Positions 1 to 13,034 of a DNA stretch of 64,000 nt are shown one piece after another. The notes beneath the pieces are model-generated. The model saw only the letters and a program-made list of their open reading frames with translations, had not been told where the DNA came from and did not search any database. This stretch comes from Glandiceps talaboti. Lineage: Eukaryota; Hemichordata; Enteropneusta; Spengelidae. The translations under genes were made by a program, and so were the position numbers. How positions within the stretch are numbered: position 1 is the stretch's first letter; every line of letters starts with the position of its first letter. The stretch lies in contig NC_135552.1 in NCBI RefSeq assembly GCF_964340395.1, forward strand, positions 13,716,694 to 13,780,693. Reading direction: 5' to 3'.

Positions 1-307
1 TCATTCTTTACTTCAGGACTACCTCATTTTATAGCTCTGCCAAACAACTGACTTTCACGCCTACGTTTTAATCCTAATCCGAAGTTTGGCCTTTACATGC
101 TCATTTTAACCAACGAGAACACATCTTACTGTGGTTCATTGGTTTTGATTGGCCACGTTTACACACAAGATTTGAACGTTACCTGTAATGAGAAATCAGT
201 AAGATGTAGTGACAGCAACCAAGACAAAAATATGAACAAATAAAAGAATTGAGAAAAGGAGAACACAGCATCGACATCAAATATAATAGTGAACTTTGTT
301 TTTGCAG
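1..307 (+). other. Intron of the first (partial) gene
   Basis: No coding region is supported here. The stretch ends in a pyrimidine-containing acceptor (tttgtttttgcag, AG at 306-307) that starts the exon at 308. The upstream exons of the gene lie outside the window. Confidence 0.5.
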
Positions 308-1409
308 CTTCAGTTCAAGTAGTGATGAATCGGAGGAACCAACACCAACACCATCACCACCACCACCACCACCACAACCTATTAATGTCAGAACAGTTCC
401 TAAAACTGCTTCACCTACCAAAACTGTACCCAAGAAGGCAGTAGCTACAAAAGCACCACCCAAGAAAACTGTGACTGTGACCACTACGATTACAAGCCAA
501 CCTCGTACCCGACCAGCGCATACACAACCAAAGCAGACTGTTGTCAAGTATAAATCTAGTAGCAGTGGGTATCGATCCATGCTATGCTGTAAGCCAGAGG
601 GTCATAACTGTTCCTTAGTCAAAGGACCTGATAGAACCCATCTGATGTGAGTAGTTGTAAACTAACACATTTTATGTGTCTTTTCTGTAGAAAAGATTGA
701 GAATCATGTATATTCCTCTGTGGGTAACTACGTTTCTCATGACCCAACCAACCCTATAATTCTTCAACCTTGCAAAATAATTGACTCTTTCTATGACAGG
801 ATTCAAAATAAAAATCACAGCATCACTGATTGTATGGCGACTCCTATGAGTGCAGATCTGAGCTAAAATTATCGTTTATTGCAGAAATTTTGGAACTTTA
901 ATAAAACATATGGTTCACAGTTTCTTTCTGACTTCACTGTTATTTCAAAGTCATTCATAGCGTTAAAGTATGATTTGAAATGAAAGTAAGACCAAGATAT
1001 TTTTTTTTACTGACCGACTGACCCATCATTTTTAAGGTGCTGGGATGAGAAACCTAGTTAAGTACGGTGCCCTTACATAGTCCCTGTAGGGGTTGGGTTT
1101 TTTGGAGCAAAGTAACAGCAAAAGATTTTTATTTTCTAATGATACATTAATTGCTTTCCTTGACATGATAAACCCTGGAGTATAACACACTACACTGATT
1201 TGAATTACAGATCCGAGTATACAACTGCTGAAGGCCCTAACCCTGAGTACAGTCATGGTCCAAACCCAGACTATGTCAGTGGTCCTAGTAAGAAGAAATA
1301 TAACAGGAGAAGAAAATCTAAGCTAGCTTGTGGACCTGAAGCTGCTTTACACGAAGGACCACAGCGACATCTTACCATGGGTTCCATGTATAACACTGTT
1401 CAAACTTAA
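308..1409 (+). CDS. 3' end of an unrecognised Pro/Thr/Ser-rich protein (two terminal exons)
   Basis: I do not recognise this gene. Two exons are supported: 308-646 (acceptor ...ttgcag, donor GTGAGT at 647) and 1211-1409 (acceptor ...gaattacag), with stop TAA at 1407-1409. Phases agree: the first exon ends after codon position 2 and the second supplies position 3. A nearer donor, GTAAGC at 589, would break the frame. The visible C-terminal part, about 179 residues, starts with an acidic-serine stretch (SSSSDESEE), then a poly-proline run, a Lys/Thr/Pro-rich stretch and a short Cys-containing segment. It ends with two GPNPxY-type repeats, a basic cluster (KKKYNRRRKSK) and the C-terminus YNTVQT. 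Composition suggests a disordered tail, such as a cytoplasmic or adaptor region, but no domain is visible. The last codons and the stop lie in the first unit of a 60-bp tandem repeat (see 1401-1655). Confidence 0.6.
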
Positions 1410-1655
1410 GTTGTCAGAAATTATTGTAACTGTGAAACTTGGTAGGAGCATACCGCTTTTCAAACTTAAAGAAGTTGTCAGAAATTATTGTAACTGTGAA
1501 ACTTGGTAGGAGCATAGTGCTATTCAAACGTACGTTATCAAAAATTATCGTAACTGAGAAACTTGGTAGGAGCATAGTGCTATTCAAACTTAAGTTGTCA
1601 GAAATTATTGTAACTATGAAACGTGGTAGGAGTATACCGCTATATAAACTTACAA
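1401..1655 (+). repeat. 60-bp tandem repeat, about 4.2 units, overlapping the stop codon
   Basis: Units start at 1401, 1461, 1525 and 1585, with a partial fifth at 1645. Each begins caaact(t) and contains ttgtcagaaattattgtaac and a ggtaggagca core. The first unit includes the final codons and the TAA of the upstream gene. Unit 2 is 4 bp longer. Confidence 0.85.
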
Positions 1656-3225
1656 CAGTGTGATATACATGTAATTGTGTAACACAGATTTGTGCATGGA
1701 ATATAGTTAGGAGTCAGCATTGTGACTGTATCACTGTTATTGAAAATAGACTAGATCAGCTAGCTGTATTTTAACTTGACCCAATGTAGTAAACTTCAAT
1801 GACTGAGTAGAGATAACTGTTATTAAGTGTCAGTATTTACTATATGTTTCAAACTAGTTATGTCTGCAGTCAAGTCTATATCATCTCACAAATGCTAATT
1901 TCTGCTTCTATTGTACGAGTATTAGTTGTTTCACTATGTGACTATCAAAATTACCGTGGTTGTGATTAAAAAGGAGTGTTGGGTATGAAACTCTTTATGG
2001 TTTTAACATTAAGTGCAATTTTAATGTCTTAGTTTCGTATAAGTTTATTGTGTAGTATGAGATTTATTGCCCTGTAATATCACAGATTTATTGTTCAGTA
2101 ATATCTCTGATTTATTGCCCTCAGCAGAGGTTCATGGGAAATATCCAAGATGGCTGCCGTTCAGTGAAAGGGCATGTAGATACTTAGTTTTCAACTATGT
2201 ACATATATTTTACATGTAATATATAATTATGATATTATTATTATATAACAACAGTTCATTATCAGAACTCATTCTATCATAATCTATTTTTCCAGGTTTT
2301 CTGTCTTTCCGTCAATTTCAGCCAAATTTGTTCTCATGAAACTATACTGTTACCAACTTTTCTGTTGTTGGCTAGCTGTAGGTAAAGTCTGATGGAGTTC
2401 ACGGAACATTTCAGCCAGGTGCCTCTCCAAAGCTATGCGAAAATATCGATGGAAAACTGTAGATTTGACTACTGTTAACTTTTCCCGGTACAGTGGCTCT
2501 AATGTGTGTGTTTTGAGTGAGTTTTGATAATGATCAGTTCTCTGAATTACATTGAATTGTTTATTTTGAAAGCAGTCTCATTTAAATGTACATAATACTG
2601 TAGGTAGACTAATCAATACTAGGTTTTCACGTCTACAATTATGTTTAGGTTGTCAATCAAATTCATATGAACTTTGACCTTTAATGTCTAGTGTGCCATT
2701 GTGTCTTTGTATATGCATAGTAGATAATAGAACTATGATAGTGTAAATAAGTGAATGCATGTTTTAGTTATAAATGCAGGCGGAGAATTAAGATATATTG
2801 GTAACAGAAAGACAAATTTCAAGACAAAGGCAGTGCTTGTATGTGTGTCTCCAGGTCTCTATTAGACCTTTCTGAAAGCTTTGTTTGTGTACTGAGGAAG
2901 GTGTATTCCAAATCAGAGACAATACACAGACTGGTAATTGGCAATTGTGGACTGTAAATATACAGCCCAGAGACTTGTTATAACGTAACTATCTCTAGCC
3001 CAGAGACTTCGCTATCTGGCTTGACAATGTCCATCTGATATTCAGTATTTATAATGCAAATAGTCAAATCACATGGTTATACTCTGAAACTGTTCACACT
3101 GTGCCAAGACATTCAGTTAGCACAGAAATCAATTAGTTTCTGGACTAGTGAATATGTTATAGTTGTTGGGGATGCTCCATTCATCTACCTTACACAGACT
3201 ATTGAACTGTATGCATAGCTCAGGC

Positions 3226-3311
3226 TACACTATAAGATATGTCATGTCGCTTTGCCCTGACAGGTTGGCAAATGTGTGAGGGCACACCGACATGGCATAC
3301 CGTACAGATTA
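3226..3311. mobile_element. Palindromic MITE-like element, diverged copy 1
   Basis: The left arm contains ataagatatgtcatgtcg and the right arm cgacatggcataccgtacag, which are inverted and complementary with a few mismatches around a gtgtgaggg-containing centre. It belongs to the same family as the copies at 10443, 31087, 31502 and 57665. Flanks agctcaggc and agcttggac match at 6 of 9 positions, so they may be a decayed target duplication. Confidence 0.6.
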
Positions 3312-3406
3312 AGCTTGGACCAGTGGATTGCCATCAACTACTTTAATGTAATCTTGTTATTCCAGATTATAATCTCAGGTCAGCACTGTAGTTTTGATAG
3401 TGTAAA

Positions 3407-3858
3407 GATTGACCTTTGACACCAAGAGGGTTCAATGAACTGAACAATTGACCTTTGACACTGAGACGGTTCAATCACTGAAAGATTGACCTTTGACACT
3501 GAGACTGTTCAATGACTGAAAGATTGACCTTTGACACTGAGACTGTTCAATGACTGAAAGATTGACCTTTGACACTGAGACTGTTGGAAGAACTGAAAGA
3601 TTGACCTTTGACACTGAGACTGTTCAATGACAGAAAGATTGACCTTTGACACTGAGAATGTGCAATGACTGAAAGATTGACCTTTGACACTGAGACTGTT
3701 CAATGACTGAAAGATTGACCTTTGACAGACTGTTGGAAGAACTGAAAGATTGATTGACACTGAGACTGTTCAATGACAGAAAGACTGACCTTTGACACTG
3801 AGACTGTTCAATGACAGAAAGATTGACCTTTGACACTGAGACTGTTCAATGACAGAAA
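3407..3858 (+). repeat. 38-bp minisatellite, 12 units, with nuclear-receptor-like half-sites
   Basis: Twelve units of about 38 bp, each starting gattgacctttgacactg and continuing agactgttcaatgac(t/a)gaaa. Eleven of the twelve contain TGACCTTTGAC, which reads GTCAAAGGTCA on the other strand, a near DR1 arrangement. Units at about 3713 and 3748 carry internal deletions. Confidence 0.9.
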
Positions 3859-4774
3859 CTATACTATATATTCACAAAAAACTGAGGCTTACAACTTGGA
3901 TGTATATGTGTGTCTATCTCTCTGATTGTCTGTCTTTTAAGTAACAGTTATATCACATGAAGATGGTAAAGAAATATGTGCTACTGTAATTATCAATAGT
4001 AAGGGAGCAGGGTCCTTTATCATTTTTCTCTGAATGCTGTAGAACTACACATGGTAATCCCTTTTTGCAAAGCGTAATATCCACAAGGGTTTGAGTGGAA
4101 ACATGAGTATTATTCAGAATAAATGGTTTTATCTCTTGTTTCGGTAAAAGTACAACATACTTCAAAGTTGTAAAAAAAAAATAATTTCAAATTCTCAATT
4201 TCACATTTAAGAAACTGTCTGTTATGGTTTTATTAGAGAAAATATATAAACATTAACCAGTGTATCTTATCTTTTTTTTACTCCATTTTAGCAGTTTTTC
4301 TTCCAAGATTTCAGGTATTTTCTCGGTACCTTATTTTCTCACTTTACCCATACAGTCAGTCATTGCCTGGGAATAGCAACAGGTAGTGTTATCAAAGTTA
4401 TCAGAATTTTGACACAATTGAAAATAAGTATTGGATGTGAGGCTGATTAACAAGTTTGATGGATGCATTTTAAAGCATGTGCAAGTTTTTTTTCTATTAT
4501 TGTAATATTCTTATGAAATAAATTATTATTACTACTTGAAAAATCTGAATGTCTTGCAGTTTAAGGTTGATATACATACATACATCCAATCTACACAGTG
4601 AGAATTATTGAGGGGAAGTTTGAAACTGAAAATTTGTATCTGTTTGGATTTTAGAACCTGCTTGCATTATATGGGTACAAACTACAGTTTATTTCAATTT
4701 TGTATGGGCAGTTGGAAATGGAACTATAGACAAACTAAGGTAGACACAAACGCAAACTATACCCGGTAGTATTG

Positions 4775-5213
4775 TATGGGACGCTCACACAATGTCGCAC
4801 AAGCTCAATAAATGAATGTCATTCGTTTAGGTCAAAACCCCCTCCCCCTCCCCTTAAATAAACATTCACAAGTGCGACATCAAACATTTATATATGATGT
4901 AAAACTATGAAGAAAACTGAAGTGGTCACTCCACTACGATCAATGTAATGTAAAAACATGATTGTAAACGCATTAAAATACTACCAGAAACGCAGCACCA
5001 TATTTCACATCAGAAGTAAATTTTTATCAACTTAACATCTCAGTACTAAATTCAAAAGCTGTTATCTTTGAAGAAGTGAAAGTTTTCCTTCGAAATTTGG
5101 TTTATAAGTGTGAAAATGAAGTTCAGTAATCGGATTGATTCCAGAATCCCTCCCCTCTAAAACAAACAAAGTTCGCTTACTGAGCTTGCGTGACATTGTG
5201 TGATCGTCCCTTA
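4775..5213 (+). mobile_element. TA-flanked MITE (Tc1/mariner-like), copy 1, about 440 bp
   Basis: The terminal inverted repeats are about 33 bp: the left end begins TA-tgggacgctcacacaat and the right end, read in reverse, TA-agggacgatcacacaat. Both ends abut TA. Further copies are at 16895-17282 and 53246-53640, with the same internal sequence and no long ORF. A TA target and short inverted ends are typical of non-autonomous Tc1/mariner elements; the superfamily assignment is inference. Confidence 0.75.
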
Positions 5214-7273
5214 CAACATGTTGGTACAGACTGTCAATAGTACACTACACAGACCAAATTTATAGCATTCACACATGCACAGACCGAATTTGAAAGCACC
5301 ACCAACTTCTATATACATGTAGTTGACATGCACAGATCCGATTTCAATATAAGCTATCATACATGTATGTACACGCAGTTAATCACAAATAACATGACAA
5401 CTTTCTAATTCTGAAGTCTATTTCAGATTTATTTTTCCTTTTTTAATTATGACGCCACAAGAACGTCTCCTGTAAAGTTATTGTACAAAATGCATGGAAT
5501 CAGAGAGAGAACTGTTCCCTCTACTGGTATGCAGGAGAATTAAAACACCAACTCACGAAAGTCCCATACTCCAATTCTTATAAAATGTAAAAAATAACAA
5601 AATACTGGGTAGAATCTATAACTTACTTTATCAGTTATGAAATGCTGAATATTGCACTTACATTTTAATCTAGTTAAAGAAATGGTCCACCTTAAATTAT
5701 ACATTCATACAGTCCATCCAACAATATGTACATTGATAGCCACCTGAAAAAATCTCTTGGTAACCAAGGGCAACAAAAGGAAATATATCTACTAATGGTT
5801 ATGAGTATTACATGTATTACACTTCTGTTGTAATTTTCATACTTTTCCCCGTGAAACTAAAAAGCAAATCTCAACTTTGAACTTAGCTGATAAAACATAG
5901 CCAGGTTACAGTGCTTGGAGGTCAAAGACAAACCGAAGTAAGTAGAAAGATATACCATTTAGCTGATGAAAATTTAACTTACTCTTGTGCAGAATTAGAA
6001 GATACACTCTCATGAATCATTATCATTTTGAACTTTGACCCCAAGACAGAGAAATATAACAAAGTAAATTTACAATAATTTTGTCACAGAAAAAAAAAAG
6101 TTAAATGAAATATTAATGGTGATGTGAAAATAAAAATGTATGTACTGTATTTTGCAAGGGTAACTTTAATATCCTTTCAGTACAGTTGGAGAGAGAGAGT
6201 TGCATTTTATGTTGAGTATGACCTTGATCTTCAATCAAATTATCCACTGTTACAGTGTTGAGGGCACAATTTTTTTTATATTTGCCTAAATTTTCCACAT
6301 AAAATTATGGCAGAGTGTAACTTCACAAAAAAATACTACTATTTTATAATATACCAGACTTCACTGTTTGGCGTACTGAAGGTCAAAATTGCTTTGCAAA
6401 TAAATGTAAAAAAAAAATGTACAAGCCTTAATAATAATACTAGTCTAGTCCTATACCTGTCATCATTTTCTACAATCACTATCCTCGCCAGGTATAGTCA
6501 AACTGACAAATTTCACTGAAAATCTGGCTAAACCACCTCCTGCTGGGCAAGGGTGAACAGCACATGTCAGGAGTAATCCATCACAAACTGACAGGAAGTT
6601 GTAATTGGTTACAACATTCAGACTATTGCTCATTAATATTCAATTAGTACAGCTGTTTTGATGTTTGTATCACCACTCCAATACCATTAAACTATCCCTG
6701 TTGAGGGTAAGCACAAAACCTTGTGCTAGAGTAACCAGTGTGACTATACTATGGAGATGATCATGGTGATGGGGAACGCATATAGGAAACTAGACTATAA
6801 TGATACATACATCCTGGTATATTAAAAGAAATTATAGACCATTGTTATAGATCACTTCAGTACCAAAAGAATCTTAAAATGTATTTTGAAAATATAAAAT
6901 ACTGTTTTTCTTCAAAAAATCCATTTTTAATGATTAAACCTTTCACGATGTTCATCTTAAAGCTATGGTTCATATTAAACAGATTTAAATATTGTATTCT
7001 CTATAAAGTTTAAGCCTAATTTACACATGCACTAGTTGTACAGTAACATTAGGACTCCAGTGGGGGGGGGGGGGGGGGGTCTTAGTTCCCACCAAACCTT
7101 ACTCAATCTTTCTCATGCACTAAATTGCAAACAAAGTTACTTGATTTTTAATTGTGCAGTGAAAGTTTTGTCTGAGTAACTGTCAAGATTTAAGGACACT
7201 GGTTGAGGTATGATGGCATTTTGGTGAACTTGACGTACTAGTTCATCCGTTGTAATGTATGTGACATAATATC

Positions 7274-9667
7274 TCACTGGTGAAACAACAGTTGGTGAAC
7301 TTGATGTACTGGTGGAACAGAATAGGCACCTATGACATCTTGGGGTTGGGGTTGTTGTGAATGGGTTATTGGCAGTGGTTCCACACCTAATTGTTGTGGG
7401 TGTGTTACTGGGGGTGGTGCTTGCTGGTGTTGGTGGGGATGTGGGTGTGGATGTGGTTGGGATTGTGGCTGCAACTGAGGGGATGACTGTTGGTGTGTGT
7501 GTGTTGGATCCACAGAATGGGTCAGTTGCATTGTAGGTTGGGTGTAATTGTGATAATGATAGATTTCATCTGTTTCTGAGGATGGAAGTGGAGTCACTGT
7601 TGAGGCTGAAGTAACCGGCTGTGGCATTGTTACCCGAGTTGGCAAATCTAGCATGACTAACTTCATGTCAGCAAATGCTGCCTGCACAACTGATCGGCCA
7701 CGTCGCCTGCCTCGTTTTGTGGGTCCATTAGGGTTTCTTGTGATGCCATGTTCCCGTTTCCTGTGTTTGTATATATTGCTTGGTGTTGATGTCACATAAT
7801 TACAGAGTTCACATTGGAGTGGTTTCTCACCTGTGTGAACACGTCTATGATAGATCAAAGATGCAGACTTCCTGAATAGTACGCCACAGTAATCGCATTT
7901 AAAGGGTTTGTATTCGGGGTGCGTTTTAAGATGAGCCTTCAGTTTATACTCTGTAATAAATGAACCCGGACAAAGTGGGCACTTGTGTGGCGTTATCCTC
8001 TGTGAATGTTTATTCCGGCGATGGGACTCCAATTCTTGTTTACTATAGAATCCCTTACCACAGTTATCACACAACAATGTTTTCATTTTGATATGTTTTC
8101 TCGCTCGGTGACTTTCAAGCATATCTTTGCGAACGCATTTATAGTCGCAGTTTTCACACTCGTATAAGTTTTCTGTTTTATGGATACGACGATGCATCCT
8201 CAGGTTGATATCTCGTCTGAAAGCTTTCCCACATTCCTCACATAAATAGTTTGTTTCAGTTGTGTGACGACCTTTGTGTTTTTCTAGATTACCCTTTTCA
8301 GAGAATCGCATCCCACATTCTTCGCATGCAAACGGTTTCTCGCCGGTATGTTTCCTAACATGTCTAAGAAGCTTAGTCCTATTCATAGCCACATATTTAC
8401 ATATCTCGCAGATATAAGTCTTCTTCAGCTTTTCGCCAGGTGGTGGTTTTTCCTCCTTGTGATGTTCATTTTTGTGTTCCTTCAATCTGTATTTAAACTT
8501 ACATGAAAAGTCACACTCGCGACATCGATATCGGTCTGAGGGTACCAGTTTCTTGGTCCCTCGTTTTGACACACTCTCTTTTCTACTGACCATTCCTTTT
8601 CCAACTGAACCCATAGCTTTTGCATGAACCTTCTTATGTTGATTAAGTCTATATTTATACTTACAACTAAAGTGACACAGATTACATTCATATTTTTGTC
8701 TCTTTACGTACTTGGCATGCCGTTGCTTTCCCGCAACTTTTGGGGCTGTATTAGCAATGCTTTCTGTACTCTGTCCCTCTGTGAACTGATGAATTTGTAT
8801 CTGTTCATCACGACTTCTTGTAACAACACGGTCACCTCTAGTGCTGATCGTTTGGATATTTTGATCAGGTTCGTAATCCTCATCATGTGAGAGATCCTCT
8901 ACAGCTCCAGAGTCTTTCTCAGGTTCTTCTTGCTCCCATTCTTCATTTGTCATTTCTTCAACTCCTTTGATAGCTTTCTTGGGTATGGGTGGTTTCCGTC
9001 TAGTTTTCTTCTGCAGGTCATCTGTGCTGGGAACAGAATTTCCTAACCAAACAACAGTCTTGATACCTTCACTGCCTGGTATCATTTCAGCTGAAAACTG
9101 ACCAGAATTATCTAACATTCCCTCTGTTACATCACCAGCATCATCACGACTACCATTATCAAGTTTACTCTTTTCACTATCATCCTTATTTTCAACATCC
9201 TCATTATCATCCTCTTCCTCATCACCCTCATCTTCATCTGTAACGTCTTCTTCACTTGATTCATAATTTTGGCTTCTGTCTTCAGACCCATCATCATCAC
9301 TATCATCTGTCTCTGACTCTACACTTCCATTTTTACTATCTCCTATCTGTCCCTCATCATCATCATCATCATCATGATCATCTGCATCATTCTCCACAAC
9401 ATCATCATTTTCCCGAGCTTTCATATCATGGAACTCTCTATTTTGTTCTACTAACTGGGTGTCAGTTGTTTGAATTTGACCCTCTGCAGCACTAGGTGGA
9501 AGTGGCCCACTGTTGTCACTTGTTGCTTCTCCTGTAGTGACATCAATGCTTTGTCCAGTGGCTGCCTTCTTGTGATTGTCGACATGATCTTTGATTTCAA
9601 GGATATTTTTAGTTGAGAAATTACACCAGTCACACTTAAAACTGAAGCTGAATTCATTCATATCCAT
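7274..9667 (-). CDS. C2H2 zinc-finger protein, 11 fingers, 797 aa, intronless coding region
   Basis: Likely a sequence-specific DNA-binding nuclear regulator. One C2H2 finger lies at the N-terminus (about residues 10-32, CDWC...H...H). It is followed by a highly acidic Asp/Glu region (about 85-170) and a linker with a basic patch. Ten fingers follow at about 326-640, some joined by TGEKP linkers (HTGEKPF, HTGEKPL). The C-terminal tail (about 641-797) is rich in Pro, Gln and His. Several fingers have the [11 protein letters not shown] pattern rather than the classic KRAB-type consensus. The start has a strong context (accATGG), and a splice acceptor (tgtttcag, exon edge 9689) lies 22 bp upstream, so a 5' UTR intron is likely. 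An acidic N-terminus followed by a finger array recalls ZFX/ZFY-type activators, but the orthologue cannot be named from sequence alone. Confidence 0.93.
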   Translation of the reverse strand: MDMNEFSFSFKCDWCNFSTKNILEIKDHVDNHKKAATGQSIDVTTGEATSDNSGPLPPSAAEGQIQTTDTQLVEQNREFHDMKARENDDVVENDADDHDDDDDDEGQIGDSKNGSVESETDDSDDDGSEDRSQNYESSEEDVTDEDEGDEEEDDNEDVENKDDSEKSKLDNGSRDDAGDVTEGMLDNSGQFSAEMIPGSEGIKTVVWLGNSVPSTDDLQKKTRRKPPIPKKAIKGVEEMTNEEWEQEEPEKDSGAVEDLSHDEDYEPDQNIQTISTRGDRVVTRSRDEQIQIHQFTEGQSTESIANTAPKVAGKQRHAKYVKRQKYECNLCHFSCKYKYRLNQHKKVHAKAMGSVGKGMVSRKESVSKRGTKKLVPSDRYRCRECDFSCKFKYRLKEHKNEHHKEEKPPPGEKLKKTYICEICKYVAMNRTKLLRHVRKHTGEKPFACEECGMRFSEKGNLEKHKGRHTTETNYLCEECGKAFRRDINLRMHRRIHKTENLYECENCDYKCVRKDMLESHRARKHIKMKTLLCDNCGKGFYSKQELESHRRNKHSQRITPHKCPLCPGSFITEYKLKAHLKTHPEYKPFKCDYCGVLFRKSASLIYHRRVHTGEKPLQCELCNYVTSTPSNIYKHRKREHGITRNPNGPTKRGRRRGRSVVQAAFADMKLVMLDLPTRVTMPQPVTSASTVTPLPSSETDEIYHYHNYTQPTMQLTHSVDPTHTHQQSSPQLQPQSQPHPHPHPHQHQQAPPPVTHPQQLGVEPLPITHSQQPQPQDVIGAYSVPPVHQVHQLLFHQ

Positions 9668-10442
9668 GGTTTCTCATCACACAGTTTCTCTGAAACATTA
9701 ACAACATGAGAAGCACTTGTCAAAACATGTCATTCTTTTTAGAATATTATGATGGGGTAGCCTAAAGACTTGGCTCTCTGACTTGACATACTGGTGACAG
9801 CTTGTTCTGGTGAACAACATTGAAGCCAGATAGCTAACTCTCTGGGCTATTAATGATGGGGTATCTAACATGTTGCATTTACATGCGTGTAATTCCTTGA
9901 TTTGGGTTTCCTCTGACAAAAATAAAAAAATACATTTCAGCATTCTCCCAAGAAAATATGTCATGCGAAATTTGCTAAAATGCCCTACATGACCCGGAAC
10001 AAAAGAATGTGATTTATAAGACATCACATAACATTAATACGATGACCCAGAATTGAAACACAGCCTTTCAGCATATTTCAGAATCTACCCTGTTTGATGA
10101 CTTTGCCTGAATTTTCCAATTGGATGGAATGCCGTTAAATTCATTGAACATAGCAGAAACTATGAAACTAGCTTGACAAAGGAATACCATTTTAACTAAG
10201 GTCTGTTGTCTAAATAAACCATAGGGTTACTCATTAAAATTAGTCTTTGCAAGCCTGGGAGAACCCTGTTAGGGTTGCATTTACGGTTTATAAATTACAT
10301 CCCCAAAAAAGACCCCCTTCTCTTTTAGGGCTTCCCCTTTAAATAGTGGAGGGACTGTGATTCAGTATTCACTTACAAAAGTAGCTCACATTCAGGATTT
10401 AGTAACAAATGTATGTATATGCATAGCCGTCATGGTGGGTGG

Positions 10443-10514
10443 TAGACTGTAAGATACGTCGTGACGTTTCGCCGATGTTTGAGGGCGCCCCGTCACGGCG
10501 TACCTTACAGACTA
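10443..10514. mobile_element. Palindromic MITE-like element, copy 2 (72 bp)
   Basis: The arms are tagactgtaagatacgtcg... and ...cggcgtaccttacagacta, 24 bp each with three mismatches. Both flanks are GGTGGGTGG, a 9-bp direct repeat that fits a target-site duplication. It has the same gagggcgccc centre as the other family members. Confidence 0.75.
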
Positions 10515-11828
10515 GGTGGGTGGTGGTGGCGTGGAGTATTTGCCATCAAGAGAACAAAATACAAAATTGGGCCAAGTAGGGATTTTTTTCTAAACATTTT
10601 GCAACATTCAGGCACTTTGTCACATGTCCATGACTTTGTCAAATCTGCAAAATGTAACACCTTTCTCACCATTTTTCATCTCTGAATTTTTTTTATCAAA
10701 ACACTTAAATTCATTTCCCACTTTTTTATCTTTTCAGACTACCTAGTTTATTCGCGAGAAATATCATTATTTTTTCTTTTGCGCAAAGATAATAACCTTT
10801 AATACAGGTGATGGTACATTAATTAAATATTTAAAAACATTAAAACAATTTAAATCAAAATTAAAATTCTGTTATATTATAGTCTGGGCTTTTTTTGTGT
10901 GTGTCCAATCTAGGTTAGTTTGTTCTTTCATGATAAACATACCTTTATCCCATGCATTTTGTGATATACATGTATCTATAATTATGCGTAATTTCTAACT
11001 AAACATAAAATGTGTACATAATGCACCTTGAAATTCGCAGAATAATGATATACTGTACGTCACATGTACAGTGTACACAAATTTGCATGTGAATGGCCAA
11101 GCCACGTCAGCTCCATGTACGCCCATCTTTCGACCTTACAAATTTCATCTGAGCGTAATCTTGGCACAACAATAAATTTTCTCATATATTACTGTAGGCA
11201 TATGTTCACTTTGATGTAAAATTGTATTATTTGTGGTTATATCCTCGATAACACTGTTGCCGAGACCATAAAAGAGACATATTTATCAGAAAATAATGGC
11301 GTCCATTTTTGCACAACCAGTTTCCATTCAACAAATGACTCCGTAAGGTTTGCCGTTCGTATGCACGCCTCCTTGCCAACTAGCGGTCAATTTACGACCC
11401 ACTCTCGCCCAATAAACCTCAAGAAAATTGTTGTTGTATATCTCACCTGTACAAGGGTACCTATTTAGACGACTTCTGCAATTCTGGGCATGTACTATAG
11501 CAAAATCGTTCCCTTTTCATCGTATCGCTCCGGAAAGATAGGCAATGGCCTAATATCACCTACGAGGGCGCACTGCAGCCCAAGGTCAACTTTTACCACA
11601 ACACTGCACTGTCCCATTCCAGTTCAGCAGAACTCAAAACTCAGTGTGAAAGTATCTACTCAATGTCAACCATATTCTCAATATTTCAAAATGGAAAATG
11701 TGGACTTCTTTCATTTCCTATCACAGAATAGTCCACCAACTGTGTACAAATGTGAGTCAACGCGAGTAAAAGTTGCGAAAAACTAAAGTTTTAGTCAGTT
11801 TTCAGTGAGCAAGTATGAATACTTGTCG

Positions 11829-11829
11829 T

Positions 11830-11869
<40 letters not shown>

Positions 11870-11960
11870 CCAACAACCTCCTCCGTCTCATCATTATCAT
11901 TCTCCTCCTCCTCCTCATCATCACTACTAACCACCACCACCACCACCACCACCACCACCT
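11829..11960 (+). repeat. (ATC)n, (CTC)n and (CAC)n triplet repeats
   Basis: A pure tcatcatcatc tract is followed by ctcctcctc and (cac)n. The apparent ORFs over it (poly-Ile, poly-His) are low-complexity artefacts. Confidence 0.9.
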
Positions 11961-13034
11961 TTACCACCGTTCAACTTATTCAAAATTTGAAACACACAAA
12001 ATAGCATAAAGTATCAATTTAATTCAGTTTCTTAATAAAAACAAAATACATTTACACAGACCAATAAAATTTTACCCATTCTGTGATAAAGTGACGCCTT
12101 CATGACACAAGCAAGTTGAAAGTAATATCATGGAGAAAGAATTTAGATATCCGTTTCTAAAAAGCTAGATCTTCTGATAAACTTTGTTTTCTACAACCTA
12201 CTTTGATTACTGTGTAACGTGACTAGAATCAGTTACTAGTAATGTAAAATATTTGTTTGACAACAACAACCAGTTGTTACTTTAAAGTTTCTGTGTCTGA
12301 ATCTTAATTGATAGTCATTCATAAATGCTTTTTTATAAATGTGAGCCTCAGTCCCTCTAGGGACTGTGTGTGAACCTTTGAGGGGAGCACTCCTCATAAG
12401 AGAGCGCCCTCTAAGGAATTAATTACACAAAGCTAGGGAGTCAACTTTCAAACATTAGGATTTGATAGAATTTGCATGCATTTCTTGACCAAACTTTTGG
12501 TGGGGAAATCCAAGTACAACACCTGAGGAACTCATATAGGTTTCACCTTTTTACCACACTCACATGTACGGCTGGCCCTTTCAAACTTACAAAAGTTTTC
12601 ATATACTTATCACTAGATAAATAAAATAAATAACTTAGGTGTCTGTACTGCGCAAAGAACTAACTTCAATTCACCTGGACTGCATATAAATCTGTCCAGT
12701 CTCAAATACCACATTTGCATTAATAAATCTCACAGGAAATGATGTCATAAATATATCTACATAGTAAATAGACTCATGGCTGAAAAAACAGCAACTACGA
12801 GGGCGCACACACTTAGCCAAGAGGATCTTTCAAAATAACAGCCTGGCTTTGTATCCTTATCATGTTTTCCAATTTCATCAGAGCAAAATCTCAAGTCAAG
12901 TGACATATTTTTCAACTTCTCTTGAAGAGCATGATTCCTGGTACATTCTATTTCTGCATCACATTAGAAACACTTTTGTCCAATCTTTAATTTTAGAATT
13001 CATCAAAACAAAACACTGTCCCTCTCGTAATTTT

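Larger units (their letters stand above)
1410..7273. other. Non-coding: 3' UTR of the first gene and convergent intergenic DNA
   Basis: No convincing coding exon is seen between the first gene (+) and the zinc-finger gene (-), which converge here. The stretch holds the 60-bp repeat, a palindromic element at 3226-3311, a 38-bp minisatellite at 3407-3858, a TA-flanked MITE at 4775-5213 and a G run near 7062-7079. A possible polyadenylation signal (AAATAAA) lies near 4516-4522, but the UTR ends are not determined. Confidence 0.6.
9690..13034. other. Intergenic between the zinc-finger and FPPS-A genes (both on minus)
   Basis: No coding exon is supported. The stretch should hold the upstream 5' UTR exon(s) and promoter of the zinc-finger gene and the 3' UTR of FPPS-A. 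CpG-containing sequence clusters at about 11290-11570, making this the best candidate promoter zone, though no core motif is decisive. It also contains a palindromic MITE at 10443-10514 and ATC/CAC triplet repeats at 11829-11960. Confidence 0.5.

Noticed and set aside
589-594. GTAAGC donor that would end the first exon at 588
   Set aside because: It leaves a phase that does not fit the exon at 1211; the GTGAGT at 647 does.
3509-3836. Repetitive minus-strand peptides (SQCQRSIFQSL)
   Set aside because: They come from the 38-bp minisatellite; not a repeat protein, since units contain indels that change frame.
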